From positions 1 to 5,740 of the forward strand of contig JBGCDD010000050.1 of the NCBI GenBank assembly GCA_045105075.1: 5,740 nt of DNA, in the 5' to 3' direction. The notes beneath the pieces are model-generated. The model did no database searches. It saw only the letters and a program-made list of their open reading frames with translations, and was not told the DNA's origin. Source of the DNA: JBGCDD01 sp045105075 (GTDB lineage Bacteria; Pseudomonadota; Alphaproteobacteria; Rhodobacterales; Rhodobacteraceae). Of this stretch, positions 1-5,684 are shown piece by piece. Numbering within the stretch: the first letter of the stretch is position 1; the number at the start of each line of letters is the position of its first letter. The position numbers were made by a program, and so were the translations under genes.

Positions 1-1
1 G

Positions 2-784
2 GGCCTGAATTCAATCACCCGCGAGGTGTTGTCAAATGCCGCCAACGCGGTGGCGGGCATGGCCAAAGCGCGCCAGAATGTGCCCCCGTCCGAGGACAAA
101 CCCGCCATCGGGCTCAGCATGTTTGGCGTCACAACACCTGCGGTGCAGCAGGTCATCGCAGAATTGGACACCGACTATGATTGTCTGGTGTTTCACGCCA
201 CCGGCACCGGCGGGCGGGCGATGGAGAAACTGCTGGCCTCGGGCATGCTGGAGGCGGTGGTTGACCTGACCACGACCGAGCTGTGCGATATGGTTGCCGG
301 GGGTGTTTTTGCCGCGGATCAGAGCCGCTTTGATGCGATGATCGCCGATGGCAGACCCTATATCGGGGCTTGTGGTGCGCTGGATATGGTGAATTTCAAC
401 GCCCCCGACACCGTGCCGGAGCACTATCGCGGACGGCTGTTTTACGAACACAACCCGCAGATCACCCTGATGCGCACCACGCCTGAGGAAAACGCCGAAA
501 TCGGCCAGTTCATCGGCGAAAAGCTGAATCAGATGAACGGTGTGGTGCGGTTTTTCCTGCCCGAAGGCGGCGTGTCGGCGCTGGATGCGCCCGGTCAGCC
601 GTTCTGGGATCCGGCCGCCAATGCCGCGCTGTTCAAAGCGCTGGAAGACACGGTGCGCCCGACCGCCAACCGCCAGCTTGTGCGCACCCCGCACAACATC
701 AACGACCCCGAATTTGCCCAGCTTGTGGTCAAGACCTTTCGGTCGTTCCACGCCCGCCCCTCACAGCCCGCCAGGAGAGCCTAA
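2..784 (+). CDS. Tm-1-like ATP-binding (UPF0261) protein, 5'-truncated by window edge
   Basis: This is the C-terminal part of a UPF0261/Tm-1-like protein. The frame is open to the left edge from base 2 (GLNSITREVLSN...), so the GTG at 26 is an internal codon and not the start. About 260 residues are present; the family is usually around 400 long, so roughly the first third is missing. Family hallmarks are visible in order: FHATGTGGRAMEKL, DLTTTELCDMVAGGV, SRFDA, GALDMVNF, EHNPQITLMRTTPEEN, LPEGGVSALDAPG and HNINDPEF. These match, from memory, the N-terminal half of tomato Tm-1, which binds ATP and inhibits tobamovirus replication. The physiological role in bacteria is unknown and no enzymatic reaction is assigned here. 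The stop lies 3 bases before the next start, and that neighbour is the partner domain of Tm-1, which strengthens the call. The protein is probably cytosolic; no membrane segment is seen. Confidence 0.9.
   Translation, partial: GLNSITREVLSNAANAVAGMAKARQNVPPSEDKPAIGLSMFGVTTPAVQQVIAELDTDYDCLVFHATGTGGRAMEKLLASGMLEAVVDLTTTELCDMVAGGVFAADQSRFDAMIADGRPYIGACGALDMVNFNAPDTVPEHYRGRLFYEHNPQITLMRTTPEENAEIGQFIGEKLNQMNGVVRFFLPEGGVSALDAPGQPFWDPAANAALFKALEDTVRPTANRQLVRTPHNINDPEFAQLVVKTFRSFHARPSQPARRA
773..777 (+). promoter_or_regulatory. Ribosome binding site for the TIM-barrel gene
   Basis: AGGAG lies 10 bases before the ATG at 788. It falls inside the last codons of the upstream gene and supports 788 as the start. 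The two genes are only 3 bases apart, so they are probably cotranscribed and may be translationally coupled. Confidence 0.75.
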
Positions 785-787
785 CCC

Positions 788-1612
788 ATGTTTGACCGTG
801 ACACCTTGATGAAGAAATTCCGCGCCATGCGTGATTTGGGCGAGCCGATCATCGGCGGCGGCGCGGGCACCGGGCTGTCGGCCAAATGCGAAGAGGCCGG
901 CGGCATTGATCTGATCGTGATCTACAATTCGGGCCGTTACCGGATGGCCGGGCGCGGATCACTGGCGGGGCTGATGCCTTACGGTGATGCCAATGCGGTG
1001 GTGATGGACATGGCGGGCGAAGTGCTGCCAGTTGTCTCTAACACGCCGGTTTTGGCCGGTGTTTGCGCCTCTGATCCGTTCCGGTTGATGGACAAATTTC
1101 TGGATCAGGTCAAAGATGCCGGGTTTTCGGGGGTGCAGAATTTCCCCACGGTTGGGCTGATTGACGGGAATTTCCGGGCCAATCTGGAAGAAACCGGCAT
1201 GTCCTATCAGCTTGAGGTTGATATGATTGCGGCGGCACACAAAAAGGGGCTGCTGACCACGCCCTATGTGTTTTGCGAGGCCGATGCAGCGGCAATGGCG
1301 CAGGCGGGCGCCGATATCATCGTGGTGCATCTGGGTCTGACCACCGGTGGCTCGATCGGGGCGGAAACCGGATGCACGTTGGAACAGGCCCCGGCGCTGA
1401 CCGATGCTTGGGCCAAGGCGGCGCTGGATGTGAACCCCGACGCCATCGTGCTGGTGCATGGTGGCCCGGTCGCCATGCCCGAGGACGCCGAATATGTCCT
1501 GAAAAACACCAAACACTGTCACGGGTTCTATGGCGCGTCCTCGATGGAGCGGTTGCCAACCGAGATTGCCCTGACCGCGCAGACCAGGAAATTCAAGGAA
1601 ATCAGCCGCTAA
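788..1612 (+). CDS. Phosphoenolpyruvate hydrolase family TIM-barrel protein
   Basis: This is a complete 274-residue protein of the PEP-hydrolase/'TIM-barrel signal transduction' family, the usual size for the stand-alone bacterial form. Visible family features are the Gly-rich first strand-loop (IIGGGAGTGLSAK, residues 21-33), IDLIVIYNSGRYRMAGRGSL (40-59), the L-P-Y-G-D-A-N stretch (62-69), VLAGVCASDPF (88-98), GVQNFPTVGLIDG (115-127), and late barrel strands with VVHLGLTTGG (179-188) and VLVHGGPV. The alternating beta/alpha pattern fits a TIM barrel related to phosphoenolpyruvate-mutase-like folds. Despite the family name I cannot assign a verified reaction. It directly follows the UPF0261 gene. 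In tomato Tm-1 and related eukaryotic proteins the same two domains are fused in this order, so the two products plausibly form a complex or work in one pathway. It is soluble, with no signal peptide. The start is supported by AGGAG. Confidence 0.9.
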   Translation: MFDRDTLMKKFRAMRDLGEPIIGGGAGTGLSAKCEEAGGIDLIVIYNSGRYRMAGRGSLAGLMPYGDANAVVMDMAGEVLPVVSNTPVLAGVCASDPFRLMDKFLDQVKDAGFSGVQNFPTVGLIDGNFRANLEETGMSYQLEVDMIAAAHKKGLLTTPYVFCEADAAAMAQAGADIIVVHLGLTTGGSIGAETGCTLEQAPALTDAWAKAALDVNPDAIVLVHGGPVAMPEDAEYVLKNTKHCHGFYGASSMERLPTEIALTAQTRKFKEISR

Positions 1613-1617
1613 AGGCT

Positions 1618-1625
1618 GAGGGGAG
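1618..1625 (+). promoter_or_regulatory. Strong ribosome binding site for the flotillin-like gene
   Basis: GAGGGGAG sits in the 21-base gap after the TIM-barrel gene, 8 bases before the ATG at 1634. It fixes the start just ahead of the membrane segment. This is the longest intergenic gap in the window and is too short for a convincing separate promoter or terminator. Confidence 0.8.
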
Positions 1626-1633
1626 AACGCGAT

Positions 1634-4600
1634 ATGACCGGTGAGTTGATTGGACAATTGATCCTGTGGCTGATTATGGCCGTGATCGTCATTTTCATCC
1701 TCTATTGGGTGATGAACTGGCTCTATCGCCGCTCGACCAAGGAAATCGCCTTTGTGCGCACTGGCCTGTTTGGCGAAAAAGTGGTGATCGACAGCGGCGC
1801 GTTTGTCTGGCCGATTGTGCACGACATCACCCCGGTCAACATGAATTCGATGGACCTGCATGTGGTGCGCGAAAAGGGCGAGGCGCTGATCACCAAGGAC
1901 CGCATGCGCATCGATGTCGAGGCGTCGTTTTATGTGCGGGTCGCGCAGACCAAACAGGCGGTGACGCTGGCCGCCTCGACGCTGGGGCGACGCACATTGG
2001 AACCCGAACGCATCCACCAATTGCTGAACGGCAAGTTCATTTCGGCGCTGCGCACTGTGGCGGCGGAAATGAGCATGGAGGATCTGCACGAAAAGCGCGG
2101 CGACTATGTGAACCGGGTGATTGCGACCGCGCAGGAGGGGCTGGACAAGAACGGGCTTGAGCTGGAAAGCGTCGCCATTCTGGACATCGACCAGACCGAG
2201 ATCGAATATTTTAACCCGTCCAATCGATTTGATGCCGAGGGTCTGACATCGGTGATCGAGGCCATCGAGGGGCGGCGCAAAATCCGCAATGACATTGAGC
2301 AGGACACCATGCTCAAGATCCGCACCCGCAATCTGGAGGCGGAAAAGGAAAGTCTCGACATCGAGCGCGAAAGCGAAAGCGCGCGGCTGGAACAAGAGCG
2401 CGAGATCGAATTCAGCCGTGCTCAGCAGCGCACCGATCTGGCCCGCGAACGCGCCGAGCGCGAGAAAGAAGCGGAACAGGCCACGTTGCTGAGCCGTGAG
2501 GCCATCGAGACCGCGCGCATCACCAATGAAGAGCAGATCGCGCAGGCACGCATCGCCTCGGAAAAGACCATCCGCACCCAGGAAATTGAGCGCCAACAGG
2601 TGATTGATGCCGCCGAGATTTCGACCCGCGAGACGATCGAAAAGGCCCGGATCAGCCAGGAAAAGACCCTGACAGAGACCCGGATCAAATCGACCAAGGA
2701 CACCGAAGCCGCTGACATTGCCGCCAAAGAGGTGATCGAAAAAGCCCGGATCGAGCAGGACCGGAACTTGACACAAGCGCGCATTTCCAAAGATCTGGAC
2801 ACGCAGAACCAAGAAATTGAGCGCAAGCGCACAGTGGATGCAGCCCAGATTGCCGCCAAGGAGGTGATCGAAAAGGCGCAGATCGCGCAGGAAAATCAGA
2901 TCACCGAGGCGCGGATTGGGCTGGAGCGGATCACCCGCGAACGTGAAATTGCGCGCAATCTGGCCGTGGAAGAGGCCGAGATCGCCGCGCGCGAAGCCGC
3001 CGACAAGTTGCGCATCGCTCAGGAACGCACCGTCAGCGCCGAGCGGATCAGTTCGGATCAGGCCACCAAAGAGCTGGAGATCGAGCGGCGCGAAGCGTTG
3101 GATGCCGCTCAGATCGCCGCGGATCAGGCGATTGAAGCGGCTCGGATTGCGCGTGAAAAGACCATCGCCGCCGAGCGGATCGCGTCGGAAGCGGAAACCC
3201 GCAAGCGCGAGATCGCCTCGACCGAAGAGGTGGAAAAAGAGCGGATCGCCCAGGAAGAGCGTCTGCGAGGGCGTGAAATTGCCCGCAACGAAGCCTTGGA
3301 TCAGGCCGAGATCACCGCGCGCGAGGCGGTTGATAAATCCCGCATTGCCACCGAAGCACGCACCGCCGTTGAGCGCATTGAGAGCGAGGAGAAAACCAAG
3401 GAACGTGATTTGGCCCGCGAACAGGCCGTGGCCTTTGCCGACACTGCCAAAAAGGAAGCGGTCGAGGCCAAGCGTATTGCCAAGGAAAAGAAACTGGCCG
3501 CCGAACGCATCGCCTATGAACAGGACATGCGCGAGCGTGAAATTGCCCGCAACAGGGCCGTGGACGTGGCCAATGTGGCCGCGCAGCAGGTCGTGAAAGC
3601 CGCCAAGATCGCCGAAGATCAGCAGACCCGCTCGGCCGAAATTGCGCGTGACACGGATTTGCGCGGGCGTGAGATCGAAAAGCAAGAGGCCATCGAGGCC
3701 GCCGAGATAGCATCGCGCCGCACCGTTGATCAACGTCGTATCGAAACGGAGGCGGAAACCAGCGCCGAAAAGATCGCGCGCGATGAAAAGATCCGCAACC
3801 TTGAGATCACGCGCAACCGCGCGCTGGATGCGGCGCAAATTGCAGCGGACGAGGCGATTGAAGCCGCAAAAGTGTCTAAATCCAAAACTGTGGACGCCGA
3901 GAAAATCAAGGCAGAGCAGGAGCTTGACGCCAAGAAACTGGAACGCAAGAAGGTGATCGAGCAGCTTGAGATTGCCCGCGTTCAGGTGCTGCGCGAGGCC
4001 GAGATCGCGTCGCGTGAGGAAGTGGAACGCGCGCAGATCGCCTCGGAACGGGGGTTGGACGACGCGCGCATCGGGCATCAGACCGAACGGCGCAAGCTGG
4101 AGATCACCCGCGAACAGGTGGTCGAAGAAGCCAGCATGGAAAAGGCGATTGTGCTTTATCAAAAGTCGCTGGATGAAAGCGCCGCAGCGGTCGAGGCCGA
4201 AAACGCCCGTGCGCGCGCGGTTGAAGCCGCCGAGAAAGCCACAACCGTGGGCGAGGCCGAAATCGCCAACCGCGCCAAAACCGTGGGTGTGACCGCCGCC
4301 GAATTGGAGGCCGAACGCAAACGCATCGCCGCAGAAGCCGAGAAGATCCGCGCCGCCGTGGAGGCCGAAGCCGCCAAGCTGATCAACGAAGCCGAAAACG
4401 TGCTGACCGACGAAGCCCGCCACAGCCTGTTCAAGCGCAAGATGCTGGAACATGTCGAAGGGATCGTCACCGCCAGCGCCAAGCCGTTGGAAAAGATCAA
4501 CGATATCAAGATTATGCAACTGGGTGGATCGGGCGCACAAGGGCTCGACTGGGCGCAGAATGGCGGCGGCAGTTCCGGTGGCGGAGGCGGCGGTGGCAGC

Positions 4601-4798
4601 CCCACCGACGAGGTCATGAACTCGGCCCTGCGCTACCGCGTGCAGGCGCCAATGGTCGACAGTCTGCTGAGCGATATCGGGCTGGACGGCAGCAACATCG
4701 CCAAATCCGACATCTTTCGCAATGCCTCGGACATGACGCGCGCGACCTCGGAAATTGCTCGCGCCAAAGCGTCAAATGACAAGAAGGACAGCAAATAA
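1634..4798 (+). CDS. Flotillin/YqiK-like SPFH membrane protein with giant hendecad coiled coil
   Basis: This 1054-residue protein is a likely membrane-anchored flotillin-type scaffold. Residues about 5-27 form one hydrophobic helix followed by RR (32-33). The SPFH domain spans roughly 35-200, with EIAFVRTG (37-44), ALITKDRMRIDVE (84-96) and YFNPSNRFDAEGL from 192. These closely resemble E. coli YqiK and related flotillins. A charged helix follows from about 205. Residues 289-838 are fifty 11-residue repeats without an indel, and a weaker form of the pattern starts near 234. The flotillin C-terminal element is visible (KMLEHVEGIV, 936-945; KPLEKINDIKIMQL, 950-963), then a Gly/Ser linker (977-989) and a polar 65-residue tail. 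YqiK is about 550 residues, so this is about twice that, almost all from the repeats. Flotillins oligomerise into membrane-domain-organising cages; the cargo here is unknown. No NfeD/YqiJ-type partner adjoins it. The stop overlaps the next start by one base. Confidence 0.93.
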   Translation: MTGELIGQLILWLIMAVIVIFILYWVMNWLYRRSTKEIAFVRTGLFGEKVVIDSGAFVWPIVHDITPVNMNSMDLHVVREKGEALITKDRMRIDVEASFYVRVAQTKQAVTLAASTLGRRTLEPERIHQLLNGKFISALRTVAAEMSMEDLHEKRGDYVNRVIATAQEGLDKNGLELESVAILDIDQTEIEYFNPSNRFDAEGLTSVIEAIEGRRKIRNDIEQDTMLKIRTRNLEAEKESLDIERESESARLEQEREIEFSRAQQRTDLARERAEREKEAEQATLLSREAIETARITNEEQIAQARIASEKTIRTQEIERQQVIDAAEISTRETIEKARISQEKTLTETRIKSTKDTEAADIAAKEVIEKARIEQDRNLTQARISKDLDTQNQEIERKRTVDAAQIAAKEVIEKAQIAQENQITEARIGLERITREREIARNLAVEEAEIAAREAADKLRIAQERTVSAERISSDQATKELEIERREALDAAQIAADQAIEAARIAREKTIAAERIASEAETRKREIASTEEVEKERIAQEERLRGREIARNEALDQAEITAREAVDKSRIATEARTAVERIESEEKTKERDLAREQAVAFADTAKKEAVEAKRIAKEKKLAAERIAYEQDMREREIARNRAVDVANVAAQQVVKAAKIAEDQQTRSAEIARDTDLRGREIEKQEAIEAAEIASRRTVDQRRIETEAETSAEKIARDEKIRNLEITRNRALDAAQIAADEAIEAAKVSKSKTVDAEKIKAEQELDAKKLERKKVIEQLEIARVQVLREAEIASREEVERAQIASERGLDDARIGHQTERRKLEITREQVVEEASMEKAIVLYQKSLDESAAAVEAENARARAVEAAEKATTVGEAEIANRAKTVGVTAAELEAERKRIAAEAEKIRAAVEAEAAKLINEAENVLTDEARHSLFKRKMLEHVEGIVTASAKPLEKINDIKIMQLGGSGAQGLDWAQNGGGSSGGGGGGGSPTDEVMNSALRYRVQAPMVDSLLSDIGLDGSNIAKSDIFRNASDMTRATSEIARAKASNDKKDSK
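2498..4147 (+). repeat. Fifty in-frame 33-bp (11-codon) hendecad repeats within the flotillin gene
   Basis: Translating from 2498 gives fifty consecutive 11-residue units with no gap, ending at 4147 (residues 289-838). Typical units are EVIEKARIEQD, RTVDAAQIAAK, KTIAAERIASE and ERLRGREIARN. By my count unit position 8 is Ile in 44 of 50, the exceptions being L, T, V, V, L and M. Position 3 is almost always I, V, L or T, and positions 6 and 9 are Ala in about half of the units. Units also fall into a looser four-unit (44-residue, 132-bp) order. At DNA level GGTGATCGAA recurs at 2731 and 2863 (132 bases apart), and GCGTGAAATTGCCCGCAAC at 3271 and 3535 (264 bases apart). DNA copies are mostly diverged, so this is an old repeat kept by protein-level selection rather than a fresh tandem array. 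Confidence 0.92.
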
Positions 4799-4800
4799 TG
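4784..4800 (+). promoter_or_regulatory. Ribosome binding site and TAATG stop/start overlap (translational coupling)
   Basis: AAGGA at 4784-4788 lies 9 bases before the ATG at 4798. The flotillin stop TAA (4796-4798) shares its last A with that ATG. This arrangement supports the chosen start and suggests that ribosomes finishing the flotillin gene reinitiate on the first SRPBCC gene. Confidence 0.75.
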
Positions 4801-5235
4801 GCGCGGGTTTTTGTGTCATCGGTGATCAATGCCGAGGCCAGCGCGGTCTGGGACCGGGTGCGTGATTTCAACGGCATGCCCAAGTGGCATCCGCGCATCC
4901 GCGACAGCCGGATTGAGGATGCTCTGCCCAGTGACAAGATCGGGGCGATCCGCAATTTCCATCTGCAAAGCGGCGATATGATCCGCGAACAGCTGGTTGG
5001 GATGTCGGATTACGACCTGTTTTACAGCTATACGATGCTGGAGGGGCCGATGCCCTTGTGGGATTACATGGCGACGCTGCGCCTGACGCCGGTGACCGAT
5101 GGCGCGCGCTGTTTTGCCGAGTGGTCGGCCGAATTTGACTGCGAGCCCAAGGACGCGACTGACCTGCAAAACGGCATTGCCACGAACGTGTTTCAGGGCG
5201 GTTTTGATGCGCTCAAACGGCACTTCGGGGGCTAG
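4798..5235 (+). CDS. SRPBCC (START-fold) family protein, first of a tandem pair
   Basis: This is a complete 145-residue small single-domain protein of the SRPBCC/polyketide-cyclase-like (Bet v1/START) superfamily. Its fold is a helix-grip around a deep cavity that binds hydrophobic or aromatic ligands. Visible family features are the N-terminal strand, VWDRVRDFNG (17-26), W30-H31-P32, IEDALPSDKIGAIRNF (39-54), REQL (63-66), YSYTMLEGPMP (76-86), LRLTPVTDG (94-102), AEWSAEFD, and a long C-terminal helix (VFQGGFDALKRHF). Length is normal for the family. No signal peptide or membrane segment is seen, so it should be cytoplasmic. It overlaps the flotillin gene by one base and is followed 3 bases later by a paralogue. 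Ligand and reaction cannot be read from the sequence. Proteins of this kind often lie beside molybdenum hydroxylase (xanthine/CO dehydrogenase-like) genes, where the related CoxG acts, but it is not clearly CoxG itself. Confidence 0.9.
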   Translation: MARVFVSSVINAEASAVWDRVRDFNGMPKWHPRIRDSRIEDALPSDKIGAIRNFHLQSGDMIREQLVGMSDYDLFYSYTMLEGPMPLWDYMATLRLTPVTDGARCFAEWSAEFDCEPKDATDLQNGIATNVFQGGFDALKRHFGG

Positions 5236-5238
5236 GGC

Positions 5239-5682
5239 ATGGTCAAGGTTTTGCGCAGCACCATCCTGTCCGCCCCGGTCGAGGCCGTGTGGGACATGTT
5301 GCGCGATTTCAACGGGCACGACCAATGGCACCCGGCCATCGCCACCAGCCAGATCGAGCGCGGTTTGCCCTCGGACAAGGTCGGTTGCGTGCGCAAATTC
5401 AAGCTGGGTGATGGGTCAGAGCTGCGTGAAAAGTTGCTGGCGTTGTCGGATGCGGACCTGGCCTATTCCTATTGTCTGCTGGAAACGCCGATCCCGCTTT
5501 TTAACTATGTCAGCCATGTGCGGCTGATCCCGGTGACCGATGTGGATCACACCTATTGGCAGTGGGAAGGTCATTTTGACACCCCCGCCGATCAGCGTGA
5601 CGCGATGATTTCCATAGTGGGAACAGACATTTACGAGGCAGGGTTCGGCGCGATCCGCTCTGCCATGGGACTGGAGAGCTAG
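5239..5682 (+). CDS. SRPBCC (START-fold) family protein, second of a tandem pair
   Basis: This is a complete 147-residue paralogue of the preceding gene. A gapless hand alignment gives about 60 identical positions of 145 (roughly 41%). Shared blocks include AVWD..RDFNG (16-26), WHP (30-32), LPSDK (43-47), RE.L (63-66), SD.DL.YSY (70-78), LE.P.PL (81-87) and RL.PVTD (95-101). After residue 102 the two diverge: here HTYWQWEGHFDTPAD, with more aromatic residues, and a C-terminal helix EAGFGAIRSAM. The divergent half contributes to the cavity in this fold, so the two copies may bind different ligands or act as a heterodimer; this is inference. The start at 5239 follows the previous stop by 3 bases, with only a G-rich stretch (5227-5231) as a weak ribosome site, so translation probably depends on coupling. 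It is predicted to be cytoplasmic. Confidence 0.88.
   Translation: MVKVLRSTILSAPVEAVWDMLRDFNGHDQWHPAIATSQIERGLPSDKVGCVRKFKLGDGSELREKLLALSDADLAYSYCLLETPIPLFNYVSHVRLIPVTDVDHTYWQWEGHFDTPADQRDAMISIVGTDIYEAGFGAIRSAMGLES
5673..5678 (+). promoter_or_regulatory. Ribosome binding site for the right-edge gene
   Basis: GGAGAG ends 6 bases before the ATG at 5685, within the last codons of the second SRPBCC gene. It supports the reading that 5685 starts a genuine downstream gene of the same operon. Confidence 0.6.
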
Positions 5683-5684
5683 CG

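Noticed and set aside
26..28. GTG at 26 as the start of the first gene
   Set aside because: The frame is open to the window edge and the upstream residues continue the family pattern. The protein would also lack about a third of the usual length. It is treated as an internal codon of a truncated gene.
32..751. A 239-codon - strand open frame opposite the UPF0261 gene
   Set aside because: Same in-register antisense effect; the + strand product matches a known family along its whole length.
1613..1633. Possible terminator or promoter in the largest intergenic gap
   Set aside because: Only 21 bases, mostly taken by the ribosome binding site; no hairpin followed by a T-run and no -35/-10 pair.
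2916..3596. A 226-codon + strand open frame in another frame inside the flotillin gene
   Set aside because: Its translation is Arg/Pro/Ser-rich, typical of a frame-shifted reading of GC-rich coding DNA, and the flotillin frame is unbroken through it.
2498..4147. Recent tandem-repeat array or mobile/CRISPR-like element
   Set aside because: The units are in frame, variable in DNA sequence and conserved mainly at the protein level. There are no identical repeats with unique spacers and no target-site duplications.
959..4540. A 1193-codon open frame on the - strand, with a repetitive Phe/Leu/Gly/Asp-rich translation
   Set aside because: It is in exact codon register with the + strand genes, so its stops could only arise from TTA, CTA or TCA codons, which this GC-rich genome hardly uses. 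Its repetitiveness mirrors the hendecad repeats. It also crosses the end of one real gene and the start of another.
4816..5331. A 171-codon - strand open frame opposite the SRPBCC genes
   Set aside because: In register with the first SRPBCC gene and lying across the junction of two clearly recognisable + strand genes; no family resemblance of its own.
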